Below the pieces are notes generated by a model, which saw only the letters and a list, made by a program, of their open reading frames with translations, was not told the DNA's origin and did not search any database. The translations under genes were made by a program, and so were the position numbers. 64,000 nucleotides of DNA, from contig JAAOOA010000127.1 in assembly GCA_012861695.1 (NCBI GenBank), positions 24,775,811-24,839,810 on the forward strand, read 5' to 3'. Shown here one piece after another: positions 37,885 to 48,828 of the stretch. This stretch comes from Trematomus loennbergii. Lineage: Eukaryota > Chordata > Actinopteri > Perciformes > Nototheniidae. How positions within the stretch are numbered: the stretch's first letter is position 1; each line of letters opens with the position of its first letter.

Positions 37885-38479
37885 CAGTGCAATAAGCTTC
37901 TTAGTGCAATAAGAAGCTACAGTGACGTTAATCTACGTCGGTAATATTAACTTTATTTAATACAACATTTACGGTACAAGATTTAATCATACAGCCCATG
38001 TAGTATAATATTTTACAAATGATGAATTACAGCAAACATGTGCAATATATCCATTATTACAGCTCCGTGGGCTGGCAGTAAGGCGATATGGGTCCGTTCT
38101 TATTGTACATCCATGGGTAAAGATAAACGCATGTAGGCCTACTAGTGCTGAACACGTAACATGAACGTGCCGGGCGGCGCGGTCCCGTGGGTTAGATGCG
38201 CGTTCATAATGCAGAGGGAAATAACTCTCAGAATAACGTTATTAGCACATTTTTACAACTTGAGGAACGAATGTTTTTAATAAGGGCTATACAAGTGTTC
38301 ATACTGGGTAGTTTATTTAGTTTAAAAAAAATTATCCAACGATTTACAGACCACTCTTTCCCCATGTAAGTCAATGGGAAAAAGTGTTTCCGGGCCTGGC
38401 AACCAAAAGGAAGTGTAGTACCGCCGTTTGGCCAGCACGAATATTTTCATCAGAGTCCGGCGCACTTCCTGGGGGCTTG
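37408..38479. mobile_element. Insertion in left palindrome arm, 8-bp target duplication
   Basis: 1072 bp flanked by GTGTATAC (37400-37407 and 38480-38487), starting CATGGATGTATAATG and ending CTGGGGGCTTG. The mirrored site in the right arm gives the uninterrupted sequence. hAT-like by duplication length; no transposase. It includes a (TA)n tract near 37855-37885. Confidence 0.7.
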
Positions 38480-39689
38480 GTGTATACAGGGGCGCCGTTT
38501 ACCGACAGGCAAGGCAGGCAAGACAGGCAAGGCAGGCAAGTGCTTGGACCAGAAGGGGCCCCCAAAGAAGGCATTGATCCGGACCAGTGACCTCGTATAA
38601 AGTTCACAACTGGACCTTTAATAAAAAAGTTTGAGTAATGTCAGCGGGAGGCAATAGTATGAAGCTGCAGCGTCGGAGGCTGCACTCTCAGGACCGCACT
38701 CTCAGGACCGCGCTCCCAGGACCCTAGTTGTTTTGCAACATCGCCACCTAGCGGATTGGATGACCGCAAAAGTACAACCAGCGAGTATTGAGTCTCATAC
38801 ACAGCGAGTCTCTTTAGACATTGTCATGCTTGTTATTAACCATCTAAAAATGCATGAAAATATGTTTTTCTTACTGAAATTAAATTATTATTATTAACAA
38901 CAAGTTGTTGTTAATATGTTTTTGTTTTTTAATAACAAATGTATTTTGTAAGTCAGATGTAAAAAGATAGTCTTTTATATTTGTCTTATCAAATTTGACA
39001 TACAACATAAATATATAATATATATATTGTAGTAATAATGATATAATCTATTTATAATTGTAAATGTATATTGTATGTAGACATACATTTAGATGTATAT
39101 TTTGTTAAAACAAAACAAAACTGTTAATTTAGTTTTTGGGAGAAGGGGTGGGGTTAAATAAGTGTAAACTCCTTTGAATCAATTTGATACTGCTTATGTT
39201 TCTACAGTATCATAATTCTCTTGTTTCATTTCATTATTATTATATATATTTTTTTTATTGTATTACACGTTCGAAATAAATCAAATCAAATGTGTCTTTG
39301 AAGAGGTGCTAGATTACTCAAAAACAACTGTTAGTGTGTTTATGCACCAGGCTGCAAAAGATAAACATGCAATTTGACCGAGAGGCATTTCAGTGCAGAA
39401 TACATTTGTATTTATTGGGCACAATTTCCACACTGTGGATTCTTCACTGGGGTGAGGTGGGGTCTGCTGTTCCCTCAACCACCAGAAAACAGCTCCAGCT
39501 GCAGTACCCCGGGAAGCCCTCTTCTGAGTAAAAACCCTGTAATATTCCTCGCCGTCCACTTCCCCGGTAGCCTGTGCCAACGTCCTTATACAGGTTGTCA
39601 CACTGAAAGCTGGACACACTGAAAGCTGGACAACAAGGTTATGGATTTTAAATGTGTACATTGATAGGCTTTGATTCCACTCCTCCATG

Positions 39690-40192
39690 CCAACTCCAGG
39701 TTAACCTGGCACTCATTGTTTTCACAAGACACATGCTGATTTTCTCCCCACACTTTATTCTGAACATGCAGAGGAATACTTGTTCCATGGAAGGCTTTGT
39801 GGACAGCATAGACTCCATTTTCAGGATCTATGCATTCACTCTGTAGGTGTGAACTTGCGGTTATGTCCTTTTGTTTGGCAGAGTGCTTTCTTTCCATGTG
39901 CCTTTTCACATTTATGAGAACATGGCATATGGGACATTTCTTCTTCAGTACAGGCTCTACACGGACCCTTTGCATCTTTCTGGGATGATGGAGATGGCTG
40001 GATCTGGGATGGGGATTGATGGAACTGGGATGATGGGGATGGAAGGATCTGGGATGATGGGGATGGAAGGATCTGGGATGATGGGGGTTATGGCGGAGGG
40101 CTTCGCCTTGCACAAAGCCAGGTGTTTTATGAAGTCTGCTTTGCGCGTCAGCATTGATTGGCAGTAGAAGCAGTGGAAATGAAATCCTGGTC
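39690..40192 (-). pseudogene. Zinc-finger protein of the 3.2-kb element, downstream exon
   Basis: After an acceptor AAATTGCAG the frame reads GFHFHCFYCQSMLTRKADF and IKHLALC (a C2HC finger), then proline repeats. In another frame it continues KKKCPICHVLINVKRHMERK (a C2H2-like finger) and CENNECQVNLELAWRSGIK. The change of frame falls in the minisatellite at 39978-40086, so the gene is probably broken there. No named family can be assigned with confidence. Confidence 0.55.
39978..40086. repeat. 24-bp minisatellite in the zinc-finger gene
   Basis: Imperfect repeats of GGGATGATGGGGATGGAAGG type, encoding Ile-Pro-Asp-Pro-Ser repeats in one frame and His-Pro repeats in another. Confidence 0.8.
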
Positions 40193-40436
40193 TGCAATTT
40201 AATGCACATCTGTGAATGGTATACCCTTAAACATAAGAACATAGAATTGTAGTATTATTATTTTGTGATCATATTATAAACTCTGAATCAAGTAACTGGT
40301 CACCACAAACAAATCATAGAAGGACTTGTTTTGATTTATTGCTCAAATGGAACTGATCATAACATTCAGGCTGCTTTTAATGCAGACACATTGCAACCCA
40401 TTTGCATTTCACAAGAGAATGTTTGCAAACTTTACC

Positions 40437-40608
40437 TTCATGGAGAACTGCACGGTTGAAGTGGCTCTCTAAATGGGTTTGGACCTTGCTCAGTTTGGCT
40501 GGGTGGAACTCATTGAGGCACAGAACGGGCAGTGAAAGACTTTGCAACATGTAGTGCATCGTTGTAAGTCGGGCAAGGATCTCCCCTCTTGGATTGAAAT
40601 ATGCATCT
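40437..40608 (-). CDS. Zinc-finger protein of the 3.2-kb element, upstream exon
   Basis: Reads through MHYMLQSLSLPVLC and LSKVQTHLESHFNRAVLHEG. The acceptor CTCTTTTTCAAG and donor AAG/GTAAAG look usable. It resembles the N-terminal finger region of uncharacterised transposon-related fish proteins; the function is not known. Confidence 0.45.
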
Positions 40609-41004
40609 TGAAAAAGAGAGAGCCTAATTGGTCAAACTGAACATTTTGAAATACTTTCACAGACAGACATAAATTAGGCCTAATTGTTAGATTCTGACAC
40701 GACAGATTCTAACCTACAGAATAGGCCGACATAATAACTGACTAAAACACCTCATGCAATATTACAAAACATGTCAGAATGATGAGACTGTCTGATAAAC
40801 AGTAAACAGGCAGTCAGCACAGTTAAGATTATTTACAATGAATTCAAATAGTAATACAGTGACTATTAAAGAAGCATTTACACTGAAGACAGAACTTATA
40901 TTAGGCTACTGCTGATTTAATGTAGCGGACAGACAGATCATATTGACATGCTTTTGTCATCCTCTGAAGTTTAATTAATTAGCTGACTATAATTAATGAT
41001 CAGG

Positions 41005-41090
41005 GTTGGGAAGTTTACTTTTTTAAATGTAGTAGGTTACAGATGACTAATTACCCTGTTAAAAATGTAATAAGTAATGTAACTGACTAT
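41005..41090. mobile_element. hAT-like MITE fragment
   Basis: Starts CAGGGTTGGGAAGT, followed by TTAC/GTAA-rich sequence like ends of fish hAT MITEs. The other end was not identified. Confidence 0.35.
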
Positions 41091-42221
41091 GTAACTATTT
41101 GTATTGATATTCTAATGTTAATTATGGTTATTTTATGTTTTTTGTGAGTCACTTTGGATAAAAGCCTCTGCTAAATAACATAACCATAACATACGGTTTC
41201 ATTAAACAAATAAACAAAAAGGCTAACAGTTGGTTTTGCAGCGAGTCATCATAGGCTAACAGATGACATTTAGCACGTGTTGCTTGTATTGCTGTCCAAT
41301 TGAATACACCAGAATAGTTGTTAACTTTAAACAAACAACATGATTCACATTACTCACACTCTTACTGTAATTAGTGATTAAATCAACAATTAATGTAGGA
41401 CACCTAGTTGGGCTTGCCAAAATCACGCTACAGTTTCATTAAACAAATAATCAAATATGCTAACGAAGCTAATGCTTTTGCTAATAATGCTTTTGCCGAA
41501 AGCTATAGCTAACGAATAATTGTTTTTAGTGCCTTTAATACTGTTAGAAGCTATCATAAGCTAACAGATGTTTGTTTGTATTGCCTTAAGACTATCATAG
41601 TTAATGTTAGCTAATCACACTTCATTTCAAGACACCGGAATTGTTATTAATGTTAAACAAATAAAACTTTAAAAGCACTTCACACTACTCACACTCTCTG
41701 CGTTGTCGTTCATATTCATGTCTCCTGCTCACTAGGTGGCGATGTTGCAAAACAACTAGGGTCCTGATAGTGCGGTCCCAGGAGTGCGGTCCTGAGACAG
41801 CAGCCTCCGACGCTGCAGCTTCATACTACTCGCGGGAGGGAGGGGAAGCGGCGCTGCGGAACAGCAGAGTGGCGAGTGAGAGCTGTCATCTTCCCTTTAC
41901 AAGCTTCAAAAATGTATTTATCGTGTGATTTTGGAAATAAAAGTTTCATATTCTGAAAGCCAAGACTTTGTTATTTAAAATCAAACAACACCCGAACCCT
42001 GAAAAAATAGTTTTTTACGCAAATCCACGTTTATTTTGAAATGAGCCGTTGCGACTTCCGACTGATTTCGATAGAGCGGGTCACATATGTAAAACAAAAC
42101 CACTTATGATCTTTTTATTTGAGTGGTTTACTAATGACAGTTAATTCTGTTTTTGCTATTGATGGTTTCATTTTTGTGAAAAATAATAAAATAATAAAAT
42201 TCAATAACGTGCTTTAACCAC

Positions 42222-42910
42222 TATATATGCCTTTCTATCAGCTGTGCACCGTTATGGTGTAAATACAGCCTATCTACCAATTGGATCAAATATAAAAGTC
42301 ACCCGAATTAGTATTGATACTGCAAGGAGACGTATTGTGTGAAAAGAAATGTAAGATGTTGTTTAATTGCTGATATATTTATGATCCACGTCACGTTTTC
42401 AGTTTTGGCGGCAGTGCTTCCTGTTTGTCCAGAAGTCTTCTCATCAGGGCTCTATAAATACAGAACTACGGCAGATATGTCATATTTAATGCAGCCGAAC
42501 CGTGTATTACAATGCCGTTATGTGATGACCTCCAAAGAGAAAAGCAAGCAAACTCGGAATAAAGTATTATTTTATTTTTGAAAATGTTTTCGGATTTCAC
42601 ATCAACAGGAGTCCGGTTAACTAAAATGTCCGTGCGGAACAATACCCCCAACCCATAGATCCGTGGGTGAATAATGTCAATCACCACATTACACACATCC
42701 CTTCACATTTACATTTTTAATTTACATTAAAGTATTTCGTGAGGCCTTCTAAAATATTTTTAAATATAATTAGGGTTGTAGTTGAAGAGTTTGTAAATTG
42801 CGTTGCCTGGCAACGCAATCGCACAACGTCACGTCCATTAATTCCACATCCACACCTCCACACACATGGATTAACATCGATTTAATACATTAATGTAGCC
42901 TTTGTTTCTG
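42222..42910. repeat. Internal partial copy of the palindrome's right arm
   Basis: 42600-42910 matches 45970-46280 in direct orientation; 42222-42600 matches the right arm of the element at 20460-20830. This links the two long-inverted-repeat elements. Confidence 0.7.
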
Positions 42911-43111
42911 CTAAAAGAGAAGCAGTTTCTTGGCGCTCTTTGCTTGGGGCCCCCTTGAGGGGGTTTCCCGACGTGTCGTTGCAGTAAATTAAAGGGTGTT
43001 TCATGTTGTCGTTGCTGTGGACCTTCTTAATCTACCTTCTTTGGGGGCCCCCTTCTGGTCCAAGCACTTGCCTGCCTTGCCTGTCGGTAAACGGCGCCCC
43101 TGTATACACAC

Positions 43112-44015
43112 CAGAGATGGGGTCGTTACTAAAAAAAAGTAATATATTACATATTACATATTACTTTAAAAAAAAGTAATATATTACACTACTTCGTTAC
43201 TCTCTACATAAAGTAACTCGTTACTTTACTCGTTACTTTACTCGTTACTTTACTCGCAGGGCCGGCCCGCCCCTCCCTGCAGGCAGATCACGCAGACTGC
43301 TAAAGTTTCAAATGTTCTCTTTAGTTCAGTTTCCATTGTCGCATAAGACTGATCCAGATAGCTCTGACTATGGCTGTCCTCTGTCTCCTGCTATCTGTAT
43401 TTTGCGCAGTATATCTCTGAACGATGCGATGGTGATTCCACTGTGCAAATGGGCAACATTACCTCTACTATGAAGGATGCTACAAGCCTGTCCATCTCTG
43501 CTTTGGTTACCGGTCCTCCAAATTCTAATTTGTGCCGCTTCAGAGTCGGCGGCGGCGCACTCACAACATCCTCACGCTGGGTTCGGGGGTCCGGTCCTTA
43601 GCTATTAGCTTCACCTTAGCATGTGTTCTTTGCAGGTGTTTGTTGAGGTTTGACGTGGTGTTTGCAGCAGTGTATAACAGCTTCTGGCCTGGACACAGTT
43701 TGCACCTCACCGTCACATTCCTGTCTATTTTTCGGACGAACTCAAAAGAATGGGCATACCTCCACCCCTCGAAAGTTATCGCTGACTCTGCCATGTTTAT
43801 GCAGCACTGCACGTGGTAATGTGGACGCGCAAGTCGCGCAGATTACGTACATATAAACCTGCGGCGGAAACCCCTCTTGTCTGTCAGTGTGATTATGACT
43901 GATTTTATAAAAGTAACGAAGTAACGCGTGTCGGGGCAATGTTAGTAACTGTAGTGTGATTACTAAGTAATATTATTACAGTAACGCGTTACTTAACGCG
44001 TTACACCCAACTCTG
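43112..44015 (-). mobile_element. hAT element remnant in right palindrome arm
   Basis: Ends CAGAGATGGG / CAGAGTTGGG, flanked by ATACACAC on both sides (43104-43111, 44016-44023). It carries a BED-finger coding remnant; the transposase core is deleted. Confidence 0.88.
43561..43812 (-). pseudogene. hAT transposase N-terminal BED zinc finger
   Basis: 83 codons with VRCKLCPGQKLLY and TSNLNKHLQRTHAK, a C-x2-C...H-x5-H BED finger as found at the N-terminus of hAT transposases. It runs to a stop soon after and lacks the catalytic domain. Confidence 0.78.
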
Positions 44016-46157
44016 ATACACACACACACACATTCAATACATACATACAGTATGGTGGCTTGAACTAGTGGGAGAAATGGCACTGTTTGTCTGTAGTCAA
44101 TGCCTTGAACCTCGGCAAAAAAGGCATTAGAAGCATTAGAAAGTCAAGGTAAACTTGCGGTTAACTTGCGGTCTGCTATGCGTGTCACGCTCGCGCACAC
44201 AAGTAAATATATATGCATGTTCATTCTCACAACGCGTCAGACACAAGACGCGCGTACATGATGATGTACATTAATTTATCAGAATCAGAATCTTTTTTTT
44301 TTTTCTTTTTTTTTATAATTTTTTTTTTTTTTTAATGGGACACAGGGTTCGGTCCGGATTGATTTGTAGTTCGGTCCGGATCCGGACTTTGGTCTGGAGT
44401 TTGAGAAGCCCTGGCGTATAGTAATCATAGATAGCACGGCAGGGTCCGTTACAGTTTGTTTTCATCTGATTTCAAATAAACAAAGTCTTGGCTTTCAGAA
44501 TATTAAACTTGTTTCAGAAAATTTAGATGATAAATACAACTTTGAAGCTTGTAACGGCATAATTACAAGCGGAGAACGGAGTAACTTAACGTCACAGCAG
44601 GCGTAACAACAGCCGGTGTTTCTCGTGAGTGTTTTACCCGGGAAACAAACACAATATACACAAACGCAAAAATACACAAACACACACACGTACACACACA
44701 CACACACTCGCGAGCTTCCCCCAGACCAGTAATCCAAACGGAAATATTTTCCTTCCAGACTATTTTGATCATTTGCTCCGCTAATAATCAATCAGATCGA
44801 TGGATTCCAGAGAAGAGGAAACTTTGAAGGCCTTTTTCTCAAAATGATGACTCGGTGACAGTCATTATATAATGTGACATATTTTGCTTAATCTTTGGAG
44901 TACAAAAACAATCCTGATATCATTAGAAAGCTAGGAATCTCCTCTTTCCAACAGTGTATACAACTCAAAATGTGTCTTCGGGTCAATGCGACTGATTTCG
45001 ATGGAGCAGGTCACATATATTTTAAGGATAATAATAGCAATGTAACACTGTCTATGACACTTACTGTATAACACTGATTTAAAAATATACAGAAAAAACG
45101 AATTCACTGCCCTTAATAAAGTATTTAAATATATATATTTCAGGTGTGCTGTTTTGTTTAGATCATTAACATCTGGAGCTCTTTTAATGTCCTTTTTGAT
45201 TATTGTTACACCAGGTCTTGTCAAAACCTTTATTCCATATTCAATATCCATTACTAAACAAAACAGCAATTCTACTCCACTACAATTCAGAGGTTAACCT
45301 GCTATTTTTACTCCACTACATTTATTTTAGTTACTTTGCAGATTCTGATTAATGATGTAAAATATAAACAACCCTTAAATCAGGCGTTAGTTACACCTGA
45401 GTAAAATTCAGGGAAAGGTGATTGTCAAGTGCCAACAATCAGGAGAGATATTTGATAGTTGCTGCTTGAGAAGACTAAACATTTATCTGCAGATCCCTAT
45501 AAAGTATATTCATTACACGTTATTCTCTACTAATAGTTAATTAAAGACTGTATATAATGGCTATTTTGCATATCCCTTTCAAGATTTCAAGATTTTCTAA
45601 GGTTCATTGACATATCATATACACAACTAATTCAATAACGTGCTAGGCGGTGCACACAAGGTACAGCCATAATAACTTTGTATTATTAGTGTAGGACACT
45701 TGTGTATGTATAACATCTGAAGATGTGTAGTTTTATTCATGTTTTCACATAATTGTACAGGATATTGCTATATTATTTCACATGTTTTACTTCTAATATC
45801 TGATTTGTAAAACATCACAGATAGAAAGGTATATCCGTCATTTAACAGTAAGCTATTGAAATTCTGAATCCATAGATGTGTCTCCCATCACCCAAATCCC
45901 CTGACTATTCTCTCAACTCAGTATTTACATTCCTATATTCAAAGAAAACCAGTAATATCTTTAAAATCAACAGGAGTCCGGTTAACTAAAATGTCCGTGC
46001 GGAACAATACCCCCAACCCATAGATCCGTGGGTGAATAATGTCAATCACCACATTACACACATCCCTTCACATTTACATTTTAATTTACATTAAAGTATT
46101 TCGTGAGGCCTTCTAGAATGTTTTTAAATATAATTAGGGTTGTAGTTGAAGAGTTTG

Positions 46158-46222
46158 TAACGGACGTGACGTTGTGCGATTGCGTTGCCTGGCAACGCAA
46201 TCGCACAACGTCACGTCCGTTA
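46158..46222. repeat. 65-bp perfect palindrome
   Basis: Two 32-base arms around a single central T, reading GACGTTGTGCGATTGCGTTG outward. The left arm and the internal copy at about 42795 have only the inner 15-bp core or one side. Confidence 0.9.
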
Positions 46223-46263
46223 ATTCCACATCCACACCTCCACACACATGGATTAACATCGAT

Positions 46264-46458
46264 TTAATACATTAATGTAGCCTTTGATTCTGCTAAAAGA
46301 GGTGTCGACCAGCTAGGGCAACAAGAAAATCGCCGAAATCGAGTGTGACGATTAAAAAATAAATTAAAAACATCTAATTTTGACAATAAAAACCGACCAA
46401 TAGGCGCGGTAGACCATTTGCTTGGCACTTCCGGGTATTTCTCCACTGGTTGGGCCAT
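46264..46458 (-). other. 64-codon open frame in right arm of the palindrome
   Basis: Mirror of 35819-36013, starting MAQPVEKYPEVPSKW. It may only reflect recent arm similarity. Confidence 0.3.
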
Positions 46459-47158
46459 GTTAACAATACCCTGTAACTGTCACGTTTGAAGCGACGAAAC
46501 CGTGACATATTCACGTCTCCCAGCATGGTAGATCGTCACATGTTCATGTCTTGCCGTGATACCGGGCAGGAGATTCAGGTGATAAGGTGAGGGGGGTTAG
46601 CTTGGTTGGTGATTGGCTAATGGTTACACAAGCCAACAAATCGTTATGACATCATAAAGTGGCCAAAATCAGATCAGCTCATCTTCAGACGGGTTTATAT
46701 AAATGGATCAGGACAAAAAGTGAGCAAATGTTTTTTCCTGAAACTTTCGGAATCTCTTTACACTGAGGGGACACATGTTTATGTATAAAATACATGAACA
46801 AGTGGATTTTGCATAATAGGTGACCTTTAAAAGGTAATGTTTCATGATTTAGTCAGTAGTAGCTGTAATTGCATTATTTAGTTTTTATTTGAAATGTAAC
46901 GTTAACAAATGCAAGGAATGGAAAATTGTTTATTTTTGACAGCTAATTATTGTATTTTTTTCATTTTATTGCTCTTACGTTGGTATTGATTGTATACTTG
47001 CAAGGGTGTGCAATAAACATATACCATCAGTTGGAGAGTATGACAATTTGAGCCGGGGACGCTAAAGTCAGCATCTACCTGACAGCATTACATTGACCAC
47101 TGAAGGAAATTAAATATATGAGAGTTTAAAACGGAGTACATTTGTGAAGTGTTACAAT

Positions 47159-48043
47159 TAGGGCTGTCAAGTTAACGCGTTAATAACGCGTTAACGCAAA
47201 AAAAAATTAACGCCACTAATTATTTTAACGCGATTAACGCATGTGTATTTTTTGTCCTCGGCCGCCGTAGTTTCAGAGCGCATCGAGTGTAAAATACCAT
47301 CTACAAGCTGATGCTGACAGCCCCGCTCCTGCCGCCCGCTTGTGGCAGACCACACTTCCATGCTCACCGGGAGGCCCGGACTGGCCATCGGGAGGACCGG
47401 GAGGGAGTGTGTATGTGTGGCGCGACTCGCGCGAGCGAGGCACACCTTACGTGTTGTTGTTGTTGTTGTTAGCATCTGGTGCTAGCTAGCTGCGATAACG
47501 GATATAAGGAGCTGTTTCAATGACATTTTGCCGACAACTGCGCCGAGCACTTGACTTTATGCAGGTAGCCAGACAGTGGGACATTGTACGAAAAGTCAGC
47601 ACACTCAGCACGGATAGTACGCACAACATGATTGCAGCGTCCAGGCAGCTCCCATTCGAGCATATGCCTTGAGCTGCACATAGCTCCAACGATCCATCAC
47701 AGTGTCTACACACACACGCACACGCACACGCACACACACACGCACACACTGTATTATTGTATGAGGTTCCAGGTTGAATTGAGGCGAATATTTGTAATGT
47801 TCAGAGGTTGTTGTGTTTAATATTCATGAGAATATTTGTCATTGTTCAAATGATAAAACAAACATATAAAGCATATTTGTCCACTCATATGTTGATAAGA
47901 GTATTAAAAACTTGAAAGATATCCCTCTAAGGTACATTTCGAACAGATAAAAAATGTGCGATTAATTTGCGATTAATCGCGATTAACTATGGACAATCAT
48001 GCGATTAATCGCGATTAAATATTTTAATCGACTGACAGCCCTA
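47159..48043. mobile_element. hAT element with TAGGGCTGTCAA ends
   Basis: 885 bp, flanked by GTTACAAT at 47151-47158 and 48044-48051. The empty site is at about 3690-3700. It is rich in TTAACGCG/GATTAATCGCG subterminal repeats. No protein is recognised. Confidence 0.88.
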
Positions 48044-48051
48044 GTTACAAT

Positions 48052-48425
48052 ATCATTAGAGCGCAGCTGACCACGCCCCCCTGTAGGAGAGGGGAGCCGT
48101 GCTCTGATGAAGTCATTTGTTTTAAAGCTCAATAAATAACAAAGAAGACCTTTGACCGGCACTTTTCTAATTTTGTCCGGAAGATTTCAACTTTAACGGA
48201 CCGGCGAAAGAAAACCTAACTGAAACTCTGCCGCACGGTCCCCTCGTTCCTTGGAAGAGGCGGAGAGGTGGGTGTTTGTCATCTGCTGGTGGACTAACCG
48301 GAGAGAATTACAGTGCTTGCCTCGACGGGGAGGGATTGCATTGAATTAAAGCAGCGGGAGCAAACGCTTGCCTCGGGAGGGAGAAAAAAAGCCACAGCGG
48401 AGAATAAACAGAAGGGTAACCATGA
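48052..48425. repeat. Repeat insertion in IFITM-b downstream flank
   Basis: Sequence from CAGCTGACCACGCCCCCCTG onward, absent at about 3705, flanked by GAGC. It matches 51395-51745. Confidence 0.6.
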
Positions 48426-48828
48426 GCTCACTTACCCTTTAATGTAATGTATTAAATGTCTTTAAATGGTTGAGTCTGATGGTCAATGTGTTAGAGTTGG
48501 CAGCCCTGCAAAAACATATTTTCTGTACGAAGTTATTCTGAGCAATTCATGCAGTGTTAATACAATGCATGGAGTGCTTAGAATAAGAGTGTTTTAGCTG
48601 AGATAGCAGGACAGTTAAAATAGATAATCACATTTCAATAGTACACCAAAAATAGTAGAATAAGGAAATAGTAGCATACACTCCGTTCCCTTTTCTTCTT
48701 TGGGTGGGGTTCTTTATTTTGAAAACACCATCTTTTACGGTTTAGCACAAAATGAAACTGTTGCAGACAGGGTATTTCGTTTATTAACAACGTCTTGCAA
48801 GAATGTCAAACTTTACTACAAATTGTCA

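Larger units (their letters stand above)
38652..41831 (-). mobile_element. 3.2-kb element with zinc-finger coding remains, 8-bp target duplication
   Basis: Flanked by GCGGGAGG (38644-38651 and 41832-41839). Inverted ends of about 100 bp (AGTATGAAGCTGCAGCGTCG) span 38656-38755 and 41727-41827. The minus strand carries at least two exons with Cys/His finger motifs. No DDE transposase core was recognised. An 8-bp duplication is shared by hAT and P-type elements. Confidence 0.7.
35711..46566. mobile_element. Giant palindromic element with kilobase-long inverted arms
   Basis: The tips are CCCGGTATCACGGCAAGAC in inverted orientation. Left arm 35711-37407 plus 38480-38585 pairs with right arm 43035-43111 plus 44016-44870 and 45700-46566; the arms are almost continuous once later insertions are removed. 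About 820 bp (44880-45700) are extra on the right. The centre holds a 3.2-kb zinc-finger element (38652-41831) and a partial internal copy of the right arm (about 42222-42910). No transposase of its own was found. No clear target duplication. Confidence 0.78.
35465..46826. mobile_element. TTAA-flanked MITE (family 1), unit III, split by the giant palindrome
   Basis: TTAA at 35461-35464 and 46827-46830. Left part 35465-35710, right part 46567-46826. The left flank is catalase intron 10 and the right flank is IFITM-b downstream DNA, as at 2881-3360. Confidence 0.83.

Noticed and set aside
35711..46566. Palindrome as a simple assembly inversion artefact
   Set aside because: Arms differ by indels and substitutions and carry different insertions with their own target duplications, so they are distinct sequences; long reads would settle it.
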